From positions 89,596,104 to 89,660,103 of the forward strand of contig NC_088910.1 of assembly GCF_963576675.1 (NCBI RefSeq): DNA of 64,000 bases. Reading direction: 5' to 3'. A model generated the notes under the pieces. The model saw nothing but the letters and a program-made list of their open reading frames with translations. It did not search any database and was not told where the DNA came from. This document shows, piece after piece, positions 1 to 10,162 of the stretch. Origin of the DNA: Euphorbia lathyris. Lineage: Eukaryota > Streptophyta > Magnoliopsida > Malpighiales > Euphorbiaceae. Position 1 is the stretch's first letter; each line of letters begins with the position of its first letter. The position numbers and the translations under genes are program-made.

Positions 1-1854
1 ATTACCGAGGTGCCCGAATCTGCTGCTTCTATGTGCGGTGATTGGGAAAGATGATTGTGGCTGTCAGCAATGTAATTCGAAACATGCACATTGTCGTCTT
101 CCACCGGGATGGTTTGTTCTGGAAAAACGGTTGAGATCACAGGTGTAGGAGCCGGAGTGGGTGAGCTCAGAAGGGGCGGAACCCAAGCTAGTAAAGTCCT
201 GAGATAGCTTTGGTACTCTTCAAAGGGGGATGGCACAGAAGGATAGGGGATTTCTATCCCTTGAATCAATCTTCTAACTTGCCTGAGAGGCTTCCGAAGA
301 GCTTTCAAAAATATGAACGGGGGCTTTGCGGGTACATATTGTTCGGCCCGGAACGCGTGATAACACCGATCACCCAAGTACCAGGTCCGGCACCCTGGCC
401 CTATAAGCAAACATTGTCTTTGAGATCGGGCTTTGGCAACATCATACTCAGCAGGAACCTCCACGCCATCCCAACAGGAAAAAACCTAAAAAAGGGGGGG
501 GGGGGTCTATGCAGGTACGTATGTATATCGATATTAACATTTTGGTTGTCTCTTCATTTTTGTATATACAAGAAAACATACCTCATCTCGGGACAAGTAA
601 TTCAGATGGTGGCGTAGGCGGTCCATACGATCAGGTCCAGAATTCCGAGAATATCCCACATCCCGCCAGGCCCTCATCAAGGGGAGGCTTAACCCAGCTT
701 GACGATCTCTATCCTGAGGACAGGGGATGACGTTCCGCTCGTAAGCCCATATCTGAAACTCATACCGTCACCATGAAAAAAAAGAATAAACGCGACGCCG
801 CCAGCAGCGAAAGTGATGGCGCCGCCAGTTGAAAAAATAACATGCTAAAAAAAGTGATGGCGCCGCCAGTTGGAGGAAACACGACGCCGCCAGCTGCGAA
901 AGTGACGACGCCGCCAGTTGAAGAAAAAATAATAATATAAAAAAATAGTGAAAAAGGTGTTACATAGCAAAAGAGCATGAGAAAATCCATTGAGCTGTCC
1001 AGTTCCATGACAGACAGAATCAAGACCCTCGTAAAGATAGGCTAGACCGGCACCAGTCCAATCATATTTGGCTACTTGGGATAAATCTCGGAGCACCATG
1101 ATGAGACCCGTATGAACCTTCGAGCTGCTATTCGCAAAGATGGTGTTACCAAGAAGGTATAGTAGGAAGCATCTAATCACTTTATCGACCTCGCAATCAC
1201 TTTCAGGAACAGAATCTTCCAACTCCAGCAAAGCAGTAATCTTTAAGAAATTCTTGCCCTTCATCCTCAAGTTAGTAAGTCCTAAAATTTTGTGGATTTT
1301 CTCCACTAATAAGTTAGGTTCGGTCAAGCAGTGATCAAAGGGGACTGGCACGTCAGTACAGGGTAAACCCATGATGAGGGAGTAATCCAGGGGTGTCAAG
1401 GACATTTCACCAAAGGAAAAATGAGGTATGTGTAGAGTCAAACCACCTCTCAGACAATGCCCGGAGAGCAAGTTGGTCACAGTTGATCGTTTTTCGGAAT
1501 ATACTGTGGATGAACGGATTAAAACCAAGAAGACTCATTCGGTCCTTAACGTCGGGACCCAACTTTTTATACCATTGCCACATTAACGCGCAATTGACCA
1601 TTGGTCTTACTCCCTGTAGGAGACGGTAATATATTTATATATATAGGAAAGGGAATAATGGAAAGAAAGAATGAAGAAGTATGAAATGAGAGAAGTAAAC
1701 ATCTTGCCTCTGATGTAGGATTGTTACAAGCGTGTGAGGGTAAGTCGGGGAGAATCGGTATCTCTGTAAGGCCGAGACGATTCAAAAAGTGTGACCCGGG
1801 ACCGATGGAAGAGTCCATAGGGGCAACATTACGCGGAGGGGATGGAATTGTCAT
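1..1854 (-). pseudogene. Antisense plant mobile domain (PMD / aminotransferase-like) gene inside gypsy element C, 3'-partial and frameshifted
   Basis: Read on the minus strand, against the LTR and polypurine tract of the surrounding element. A start codon at 1852-1854 opens exon 1 (1708-1854). Exon 2 (964-1613) carries PMD signatures: LGFNPFIHSIF, LSERWFDSTHT and then FGEMSLTPLDYSLIMGLP, which lie in two frames because of one extra base near 1425. Exon 3 (582-758) carries FQIWAYERN. Exon 4 (1-485) is open to the window edge and carries LLIGPGCRTWYLGDR. Intron 486-581 is GT-AG and keeps the frame. Intron 1614-1707 would be GC-AG and keeps the frame. Intron 759-963 is GT-AG but leaves a 1-nt frame mismatch and holds a GC-rich repeat. 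PMD proteins occur both as host MAIN/MAIL-type genes and inside transposons. Its position just upstream of the 3' LTR in antisense matches extra ORFs reported in the Tat lineage. Family call is firm; exact splicing is inferred. Confidence 0.72.
759..963 (-). repeat. GC-rich hairpin repeat block, possibly within an intron of the PMD gene
   Basis: Five or so copies of a core like GCCGCCAGTTG or GCCGCCAGCTGC are spaced by A/T-rich spacers between 796 and 922. They lie exactly between the PMD pieces HALLL and FQIWAYERN, so they interrupt the conserved domain. The flanks can be read as GT (963) and AG (759) splice sites with a T-rich tract before the acceptor, but the join is off by one base. The same motif class recurs in the LTR of this element at 3287-3760. 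Confidence 0.55.
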
Positions 1855-1920
1855 AGGGCAAACCTAAGAGGAGCAAATAATGGTGAGAGAATGAGGTGGG
1901 AAATGAGCATGCTTTCACTC

Positions 1921-1930
1921 CTATTTATAA
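1921..1930 (-). promoter_or_regulatory. TATA box for the antisense PMD gene
   Basis: On the minus strand this reads TTATAAATAG, a canonical plant TATA box, about 67 bp upstream of the PMD start codon at 1854. It lies between the start codon and the 84-bp tandem repeats. Its function is inferred from spacing and strand only. Confidence 0.5.
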
Positions 1931-1968
1931 GAAAAGTGATGGAGACTACCTTCAAGAGTCATTTACGA

Positions 1969-2280
1969 CATTTTATGCATTAAGTCCGGTAACATTTTCG
2001 GAATGGGAAATAATACGTCGGCAATTCATGTCAGTCTCAAAAGGGGAAACGACATTTTATGCAGCAAGCCCGGTAACATTTTCGGAATGGGAAATAATAC
2101 ATCGGCAATTAATGTCAGTTTTGGAAAAGGAAACGGCATTTTATCCAGTAAGCCTGATAACGTTTTCGGAATGGGAAATAAAACATCAGCAGCTCATGTC
2201 AGTCTCAGAATAGGGATCGGCAGTTTATTCAGCAAACCTGGTAGCATTTTCGGAACGGAAAACAGTACGCCAGCAAAGGT
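1969..2280 (+). repeat. 84-bp tandem repeat, about 3.7 copies, in the 3' untranslated region of element C
   Basis: Copies begin with CATTTTAT or CAGTTTAT at 1969, 2053, 2137 and 2221, so the period is exactly 84 bp. Each contains a TTTTCGGAATGGGAAATA-like core. The last copy is partial. Plus-strand reading frames stay open through the copies because 84 is a multiple of three, but no known protein is encoded. Tandem repeats just upstream of the 3' LTR are a known feature of Tat-lineage gypsy elements. Confidence 0.85.
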
Positions 2281-2397
2281 CTGATCGGAAAACGTCCCGG
2301 TTCATTGTCAGTAAATACTTTACCTTGCTTGGTTCGATTATGCATATTTACTTTGAAATGAGTTTTCTTTAAAAGTGCACACAATTCACAAGCATGA

Positions 2398-2412
2398 TAA
2401 AGTAGGGGCAGC
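2398..2412 (+). other. Polypurine tract of gypsy element C
   Basis: The purine-rich run AAAGTAGGGGCAGC directly abuts the LTR start TGTAGACAC at 2413. It fixes the element as plus-oriented and the LTR as its 3' LTR. Confidence 0.8.
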
Positions 2413-2587
2413 TGTAGACACTGGAGCCGGGAGTCCTATGATGAAAACCTTTATTACACGATCAAGAATACCCTATAAATTCTTAAAAGAAAATAAATAA
2501 TTAACCTGTTTATCAGTCTAAAATTTGTCAACGGATACATATATATAAATAACCATCGGTATCGGAACCACCATCTTGTAAAAGTGA

Positions 2588-2810
2588 CATGCCATCACCT
2601 CCTAAGGAGGTGGCGGTGCCGCCACCTTTACTAAATATTGAGGTGATGGCGTGCCACCACCTCGTTTTGGCAAAGGTGGTGCCGTGCCATCACCTCCCAA
2701 GGCGGTAGCACATGCCGCCACTTTGCTAAAAAGTGAGGTGATGGCATGCCCTCACCTCGCTTTAGCAAAGGTGATGGCGTGCATGCCGTCACCTTGTTAA
2801 AAGTGGGGGG
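2588..2810. repeat. Palindromic repeats in the U3 of LTR C
   Basis: At least six near-palindromic blocks of the type AGGTGATGGC(A/G)TGCCATCACCTC follow one another. Each can fold back on itself. They end about 200 bp upstream of the TATA box at 3016. Confidence 0.75.
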
Positions 2811-3286
2811 ACATTTTTACCCAGGTCAACGGTGTGGGTAGGACTTTCATTTTAGAATAGCAATGCGGGCCGTCGGCCCATTTAAATGGTCGACGGCCCG
2901 ACAAGAATCCTCTTTTTTTGGTCTATGGCTTTGTGAGGCTTTTTTAGGGTTAAAATTAGGGTATTTCGTTCGTTCTTTAATGGACGTCTTTACCCTTAAA
3001 ACCCTAATTCTTCTCTATAAATAGGAATGATAATTCTGACGCAGAGGAGGGGTTTTTGGGGGAGAGAGAGAAATTTTTTAGCAAACATAAATTATCGTCG
3101 GTTCAGTCAGGAGTATTCTTGATCGGTGTTAATCAACCTAGGTAAAGGTTTCTGAGGAAACATGCTCGTGTTAATTCCATCTTCACATCACAAATAAATT
3201 TATTAGGCTTTTGAATTATTTTCGTACATAGTTTTTTTATCCCGCAGGGGGTGGCTGTCCCAAATCCTCTGATCTTTAAGAGCCAG

Positions 3287-3760
3287 CGGTACCGCCAACT
3301 ACCTCATGGCTGATGGCATCGTTGATTGCTCCCTCCAACCGGTGGTGTCGTCAGCTACTTCATAGCTGACGCCGCCGCCACCTAATAAATATTCTTCTAT
3401 ATAGCTTAGTTTATTTGAAATTCTTTTAAGAGATAATTGTTTTTCTTGGTATCTGAATTAAAGTAGTCGACGGCGCCGCCAGCTACCTCATAGCTGGTGG
3501 CGCCGTTGGTCACTACCTCCGGCGTGAGGCGCCGTCAGCTGCTTAATAGTTGAGGTCGCCGTTACCTTTGAAGTGATTTCCTTGTTATTTTTCTTATCTT
3601 TCTTCAGAAAGTCCCCTTTTATTTATTTATATATTTTTGTATTCGAATTAAGATAGTTACTACATCTCTAGGATTCTTTTGGAGCCGTCGGCACCGCCAG
3701 CTACCTCATAGGTGGTGGCGCCGCTGGTCATCTCCCCTCAGTTGGTGGCGTCGCTCCATG
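3287..3760. repeat. GC-rich inverted repeats downstream of the TATA box of LTR C
   Basis: Blocks at about 3287-3385, 3468-3560 and 3686-3760 contain GCCGCCAGCTACCTCATAG followed by the inverse CTGGTGGCGCCG. They are separated by AT-rich DNA and would form strong hairpins in RNA. The same core appears in the repeat block at 759-963. Confidence 0.75.
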
Positions 3761-4436
3761 GCTTACGTCGTGTGATTAGGAATCTCTTTATTTGTTCTTC
3801 TTAGTTCCTGATTCCCTTTAGGAACTTTCTATTCTATTCAATTTAGTCCCCAAACCATGTACTATCCGATTTCTTCACCCTTTTGTGTATTTCTTAATTT
3901 TTTTGTTTTGTCTCTGATCCAGATTTTGCAGGTGTTGTTGTATATTTAAATATTATTGAAGGCCCGGGAATGCCCAGAAGTACTTGTAGCCTAAGTGGTT
4001 AAATTGTACTTATTTTTTTGTATAATTGTTTGACTTGATTTGGGGGTTTTCATTTATTCGTGCTATTTTTTTTATACAAAACAAAACAAGCTTTTCTTAA
4101 AAGAATTTCAAACCTAAAGGAATAGTGTGATTAGCCTGGTAAGACTCGGAATGTTAAGTAGGAGGCCGGTGGGTTCACCGGGCGTTTTGGGGGTGCCTAA
4201 TATCTTCTTCCGAGAGGACATTAGCCTTCCCCAAAGTGTGCCAAATTTCCCGAACCCGCTTGCTTCCCGCAAGGAATCTCGGTAACATTTTCCCAAACCT
4301 TGTTTGGGTGGCGACTCTCATTCTCCGGTGCCGACCCTGTCGAAAATGCATCGTGATCTCAATTGGGCCTCGAGCCCAAAACAGTCGTGTCGTCAACGGT
4401 TCTCCCCGTCGCTTGCGATGAGGCGCTGAACCTACA

Positions 4437-4563
4437 ACAGTCCCTCAGGTAAAATCTGAGTTGTCTGATTTCCTGGGAGGAAACGAGTGGTGTTCTCAGC
4501 CATTGTGGGGATCAGCTCAAGATAGTTATATCTTGCTCAGTGAGCTATTAAGCTCTGATACCA
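4437..4563 (-). pseudogene. Sirevirus B: gag N-terminus and primer-binding site, cut by element C
   Basis: The gag start codon is at 4501-4503 (minus), and the first codons match the gag of element A (MAEN, RFLP, LPEGL). The frame ends at 4437 where the LTR of element C begins. The primer-binding site TGGTATCAGAGC (initiator tRNA-Met type) is at 4552-4563, next to the LTR at 4566. Confidence 0.85.
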
Positions 4564-4565
4564 CT

Positions 4566-5894
4566 TGTTGGTCCCTTATAACATGACAAGGTTAGTTCAA
4601 GGGGGGGGGGGGGTAGGAACTATTTAAAATTTTGTCCATTAAGGCTGACTTCTTTTCTTAAGAAAAGGTTTACACAGCGGCGCTAAGTAGTTTCAAGACA
4701 CAAGCTTAGTCAACTTGTGACCAAGTCTGTTTCTTTACTTGAGTCAGGAGATAGCACTTAGAGTCTATTCCTGAACTCAGCTTCTTAGTACACTCAACTT
4801 AGCGTGAGTTCGTTACTTAGTCAGTTTTATAGCAAGCAATATATAAAGGAGTTTAAGGGTTAGAAATATGTTACTCAGCAGACATATCCTGGTTCGGCCT
4901 CTCCGCCTATGTCCAGTCCCCGGAACGCATTCCGAGCTTTTTGAATTCTCTACTGAGCTCTTTAAAGGTAGAGCACGAAACCTTTTACAATAGAAGCTGA
5001 GTATACAAGAGTACCTTCCTCTATACCTCTACTCACTCCTATAACTACTGCTGAGTACTATAACCGAGTACTCAGCCTCTCCTTTCTATTCTTCTAGAAA
5101 TGATAAAGTGTTTGTCCTAAACAACAATTGCTAAGACACTTTAGATGATTGAAATCACTCTAGACTTTTACATAATGATTGGAAATTGGTGTAAGATTTT
5201 GCTTTGCTTTTCTCACAGAACTTCGAGTATGAATTTGGTTAGCGTTTCGACTAATTGAAGATCTGCATCGAATGAAGCAAATGAGAGGCCTTTATATAGT
5301 GACACTTGAGGCACCGGTAATTTCGAATTTCAAAATAACCGTTGGAGGCAAACGGCTTCCTGTCATTGTCACTCAGTACGCGCTCAGTGTCGTTGGCTAA
5401 TGAGATTCTTGCATCTTCTGTCTACGGCAGTGCTCGATAGCTTTTCGTCCAGTAAACAGAATGTTTCGACATATTTGGCAAAGTCTTCCAGGCAGCTTCC
5501 TGCGCCTTCTGAACTTTATCCAAAGTAGAAATACTTTGTCTAGAAGTTGGTTCTTATCTGCCGCTGTCTTGTACTTCTTGTCGTTCCACTCAGCAGCTTC
5601 ATCTCTAAGCAATTGAGAGAAGGTTTCTCGATCCTTCTTCAAGCTAAGCTTGTGCTTTGTACAAAACGACCGTGTTTTGAAATCTTGGGCCGTGAGGTCT
5701 TGATGTGTTGACTTAGGCTTGACTTCCACTTATGGGCTTTATATCTTAATGTCTTATAAATCAATATACTCAACATTGAACAAACACATTAGTGTAAATA
5801 AATCAAAGCATTTAAATTTAATGTGTTAGAATATTTTTTATCAATTACTTAAATAATTTTGTCTAATCAAAATTATGTGGAAAGGTGTTTCAAC
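4566..5894 (-). mobile_element. 5' LTR of Sirevirus (Ty1/copia) B
   Basis: On the minus strand it starts TGTTGAAACACC and ends GGGACCAACA, 1329 bp long. A TATATAAAG box lies near 5290-5299. It closely resembles the LTR of element E at 57836-59168 and is less like that of element A. Its right edge falls in the middle of the env-like ORF of element A with no polypurine tract, so B is an independent insertion into A and not A's own 3' LTR. Confidence 0.82.
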
Positions 5895-6321
5895 AAACAT
5901 TATCCTCGTTAACCCTGAGATTTTCATAAAATTCTCTTACCAACTGAGGGTAAGTGATACCGGGGAGAGAGAATAGCTCGGTCCAGCCATTCTTGGATAT
6001 CCATTCGCAAAAGGGTTTCTAAGCCTCCACGAACCCTTTAGAGAACCATCGGCAATGGACAACTTCACATTTTTGTGCGTTTTTGTAAACGGGGAGGAAT
6101 ACCTTCTCTTTAGGTTGCTTTTTCCTTTTCTTTGATGGAGTTGCTTGGTCAGCTTTGGGGTTTTTGCTTGGAGTGTTGACCTTAGATTGGTCATGCTGAC
6201 CATCCCCTTGAGACTCAGTTGAAGTCTCCTCATAGTCCTGCTCAGCAAGAGATGGGGGATTTATATCTGAGCGATTATGATCGTATTGCTCGTCGAAACG
6301 GTTCTGGGAATCGCCAGACAT
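5895..6321 (-). pseudogene. Env-like ORF of Sirevirus A, 5' part only
   Basis: Starts at 6321 with MSGDSQNRFDE, homologous to the env-like ORF of element E (start 62741). A lysine-rich region follows, then the conserved WFSKGFVEA and ITYPQLVREFYENL segments of the so-called putative plant transposon protein domain. One in-frame stop lies at 6019-6021. The frame is then cut at 5894 by the LTR of element B. In Sireviruses an ORF in this place, downstream of pol, is called envelope-like; its role is not established. Confidence 0.78.
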
Positions 6322-6426
6322 AATGTTCTTGAGGATTTTTGAGAGATTTGAAGATTAGGGTTTAGAGAGACAGAATCGAATGCCCAAGATTTCAGACGTA
6401 AAGAGGAGTTAGTGGGAATTCGTCCA

Positions 6427-6436
6427 CTATTTATAG
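6427..6436 (-). promoter_or_regulatory. Internal TATA box upstream of the env-like ORF of Sirevirus A
   Basis: Minus strand CTATAAATAG, about 105 bp before the start codon at 6321. The corresponding place in element E (62843-62852) has the same box and a similar 30-bp downstream stretch. Confidence 0.5.
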
Positions 6437-6840
6437 AAGTTCCGGGTTGATCTGATAGGTCGGAATGGCGGTTTGATCTCGAGATGATCAATCGACAGTT
6501 ATCTCTGGCATTTATGACACATTCAGCGAATGTGTTTTCTAATTATTGAGCTTACGTCATCCTAGATGGATACTTAATGCGCGTGCTAGCATTTATTATG
6601 CAATTGGTTTTACTCAGTATCTAGAATACTAAACGTTTTCGACTTTCTGAGTGCTCAGTTTTACGTAGAAGAAGTATTTGTGCGCTTAGTAACTCAGCTT
6701 ATGATAACCACTCAGTATGTATGTATACTCAGCATAAGGTGATTTTATGTAATTCATTTTAGCTCAGCATGCAATAGTTACGAATTAGGCACGAATCACT
6801 CAGCATGATAATCACTCAACATTCAACTCAACATAGAATT

Positions 6841-7333
6841 TTATTGAAGAGGATTAGACATACCGATAGCTTCCCTTAGTATGTTAAATTGCTCACAAGC
6901 CAGAGGCTTCGTAAAGATATCCGCAAGCTGTTCATCGGTTGGTACGCAGGTCAGCTTAATCTCACCTTTGAGTACATGGTCTCTAATGAAGTGATGTCGA
7001 ATGCTGACATGCTTCATCCTGCTGTGTTGGATTGGATTTTTGGATAAGTCAATGGCACTTTTGTTGTCGCATTTGACTTCGATTGTTTTTATTTTGTACT
7101 CCATAATCCTCCAGCTGTTGCTTAATCCATAGGACCTGGGCCACACAGCTTCCAGCAGCAATGTACTCAGTTTCAGTTGTTGACAGGGCCACTAATGATT
7201 GCTTCTTGCTGAACCAGGATACTAGACAGCTTCCAAGGAAGTGACAACCTCCTGAGGTACTCTTACGCTCTAGCTTATGTCGTCCATAGTCAGCGTCAGT
7301 GTATCCAATGAGTGTGAAGTCATTTGTATTTGG
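6841..7333 (-). pseudogene. Sirevirus A pol: C-terminal RNase H part
   Basis: Encodes the end of copia RNase H: the WFSKKQSLVALST-type segment at about 7200, [27 protein letters not shown] and the terminal DIFTKPL block ending in a stop at 6841. A frame change near 7090 joins the two readable parts. It is the continuation of the pol ORF on the other side of the solo LTR at 7339-10162. Confidence 0.85.
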
Positions 7334-7338
7334 ATACC

Positions 7339-10162
7339 TGTAGGTGCCGCGGCCTCACCCGGAAGACCCGGGGGGTGGACACCGTTGACGACAGATGCTG
7401 TGATTGGCGCCGAAAGTAACCAATCGTCGAATCAAGCTGCTCGGCAGGGCCGGAGCTCGGAGTATGGAAGAGTCGCCACCCACGAATGGGAAATGAACAT
7501 CGATCCCTTGCGGGAGACCAGTGAGGGTTCGGGAAATTTAGGTACGAGCCGAGAAAGCTAGCTCCTTTCCTGAGAAAGGCTACTAGGCACCCCGACATCA
7601 CCCGGTTCTGAACCACCGGCCTCCTACTTAGCATGTTAGGCGCTAACGGACTAATCGCATATTTCTTTAAGTTTAAAATTCATTTGAAACCTTTTCTTTC
7701 TCGTTTTGAAAGCCGTTTTGCGCATGTTATTGGAAGCCACTTTAGTAAAGAATCACCCATTTACATGAATTAAGATATGTAGAAGAAAGAGGGAGATAGA
7801 AGGAAGAATTGATTTATTTACAACGTGAATTGTGTCTTAAGCTATACATTCAATCTAAACTAATCTCATTCCCCGAAAAGAAGGTTTATTTACATGGTTC
7901 GTACCTTAATCGCCGTTGGAACGATTTAGATACGTTTCAAAACCTCGTTAATTTACATGCTTTTCACTCGAATCGTCGTTGGAACGACTCGAGCGTTTGA
8001 AAGCGTGGAGCAAGAAGTTTTAACTCAAAAACGTGATTAAGCATACAAGTCAATTTGTTTTTGTATAAAACCGTTTAGATAGAAAAACGATTCAAAACTC
8101 TATTATTTACAAGAAAAAATGATTTTAATTACAATGTTCGCTTAATCCGTCGTTGGAACGGATTAAGGTTTCAAAACGTGACATTTTAGGAAGTCGTTTA
8201 AACAGGATAACGAACCAAAACCTTTTATTTACATTAGGAACCTCTAGAAATCTTTAGTTTAAATAAGCAAATTGAACTCTCTTTTTGTGGTTTATTTTCC
8301 CTTTTTCACTCAATTAACATTTACTTGAACATAATTACAACAATTAACAAATTAAACCCAAATTCACCCAACCAAAATAATATATACATATAAGAAATTC
8401 AAAAAGGAGAATAAATATACATATTTATATAAATATACATTATGGTAAAAATGATAATAATACTTATAGATAAAAAATAAGATAAGAAAAATAATAATAA
8501 TATATATACAAGTGAAAATAAAGATAATACTAGTTATAATACACTTTGATTTTAATTTAAGAAAAAGCAATGTAAAAATAATGAATAAAATTCATGAATA
8601 AGAAAACTACATTTAATACCCAAAATAGCTTTTCTTTACATCATAGATATATAGAGAACAACCCACCCAAAACAATGAATTAATATGGTTCAAATACATT
8701 TAAGGAAACATATATATATATAGTTTTTACAAATCCAAATTGACATAAACAATGTTAAACTATACAAAAATAAGTGATTATTAGTCATATACCCCTAAAA
8801 TGATTTCAATAAACTAGCTACATAATTATATATATATATATATATATATTCAAGAATAAATGCCAAAAAGATGAGAAAAATGTTGAAAAAGAAGGTTTTT
8901 TAAGTTCCAGCAGCTTTACCGACGGAAAATCCATCGTTAAACCGCCTTTAGTGACAGAAAACGGCAAATTACAGAAGCAGTCCAATAGTTTCCAGATTTA
9001 TTAAAAAGCTTTAGATATACTCTACTCTATTATTTTGGTCCCCGAACTACCCAAATCGGGTCATAGTCTATATCGAAGCCTCCCAAAACGATGTTTTATT
9101 TCAAAAATGTTAATTAAAAAGATTTTTTAAATTCTATATTTACAACGTTTTAATCCCGAACTACCCTTAAATCGGGTCACGGTTCGTATTGGGACCTTAA
9201 AACGAAGTTTTTTATTTAAAACAAAACCAAAACATTTATTTGAGACGGGAATCAAATAAATACGGGAAAATAAATAAATAACTACCTAAACAAATAAATA
9301 AATGAAGCTATAAATAAAATAAATAAGATAAAATAAAATAAATAAATTAAACAAGTCTAGTCCTCGGATAATACCTTGAGATCGGTATTGACAGTCGAAG
9401 TCGGTTGATTCCACGAGTTGTGATTTTCGGTGTTTTTTGTAAAATATTTAACTTTTGGAAATTTCAATTTTTTTAGGAAAAACATGTTTTTTCCTTAAAA
9501 ATTTACTTTCTCTCTCTAAAATCACTTCTAGAGTGAGAAGCTCCCCCCTCAAAATGCATGGGGATCCATGCCTTTTATAGGCACTGATCCCAAAGTTGGG
9601 CGTGCGCCCAACGGGTGTTGGGCGGATGCCCAACGCAGGTTGGGTGACGCCCAACAGAGGTTGGGCGGACGCCCAACGTGGGTTGGACGACGCCAAACCT
9701 CGGTTGGGCGAGCGCCCAACAGGCGTTGGGCGGGCGCCCAACTACCGTTGGGCATACGCCCAGTGTTGTTAGGCGTGGGCCCAACTGCCGTCGAGCGTGC
9801 GCCCAACGCTGCTGGGCGCTCGCCCAATGCTCTCAGTGTGCACCCACCACTCGTTGGATGCACACCCGACGTCCGTTGGACGACACTCCACGTTTGTTGG
9901 GCACCCGCCTAATGGGAGTCAGGTGGCCATCCCACGAGCGTTGGGCATGCGTCAAACGTTCACCGATCGAGCATTTGGCGCGCCGAGCGCCGCGTCCAGC
10001 GTTCGGGGGATGCCCACCTACCGGGGAGCGCCGTTAGTTGCCTACCCCCCCCCCCCCCCCCCCCGACACGCAATCCTTTAGGGTCCTTTCGTGGTTTTTT
10101 TTAACTATTGAAATCAACCGCTTTAACCGTTTCGTCACAGGTCCTCCGACTCGGTGTCTACA
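7339..10162 (-). mobile_element. Solo LTR of a Ty3/gypsy (Ogre/Tat-like) element in Sirevirus A pol
   Basis: Bounded by TGTAGGTGCC at 7339 and GGTGTCTACA at 10162 with the 5-bp target duplication ATACC at 7334-7338 and 10163-10167. Removing it plus one ATACC restores the copia sequence seen intact in element E near 63725. There is no internal region, so one LTR (2824 bp) was left after LTR-LTR recombination. On the minus strand it starts TGTAGACACCGAGTC, has a TATAAAAG box at 9572-9579, and ends with a GGTGGCGACTC block related to LTR C. The middle (7640-9540) is AT-rich and non-coding. Confidence 0.92.
9595..9965. repeat. 22-bp palindromic minisatellite in the U3 of the solo LTR
   Basis: About 16 to 18 copies of a unit like GTTGGGCGTGCGCCCAACGG, each nearly a perfect hairpin (GTTGGGC...GCCCAAC). 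Copies become degenerate to the right. In LTR orientation the array lies directly upstream of the TATA box (9572-9579). A run of about 18 C residues follows at 10046-10063. Long open frames across it in several frames are by-products of the period. Confidence 0.88.

Larger units (their letters stand above)
2413..4436 (+). mobile_element. 3' LTR of Ty3/gypsy (Ogre/Tat-like) element C
   Basis: Starts TGTAGACACTGGAG and ends GAACCTACA, a TG...CA pair. A TATAAATA box lies at 3016-3023. The last 250 bp (GGGTGCCTAATATC, GGGTGGCGACTC, GTCGTCAACGG) match the end of the solo LTR at 7339-10162 read on its minus strand, so both are the same broad gypsy type. The LTR is 2024 bp. It is followed at once by copia gag sequence, so element C was inserted into Sirevirus B; the other end and the 5' duplication lie outside the window. 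Confidence 0.82.

Noticed and set aside
1896..2284. Plus-strand protein encoded by the 84-bp repeats
   Set aside because: There is no known domain, the two overlapping frames are equally open, and it lies at the polypurine tract, where non-coding 3' UTR is expected.
4566..5894. Tandem Sireviruses sharing one LTR through unequal recombination
   Set aside because: The LTR edge at 5894 interrupts the env-like ORF of A mid-domain with no polypurine tract. Insertion of B into A explains it better.
9568..10081. Several ORFs of about 100 residues rich in Arg-Pro-Thr
   Set aside because: They are products of the 22-bp palindromic minisatellite, which is open in many frames on both strands.
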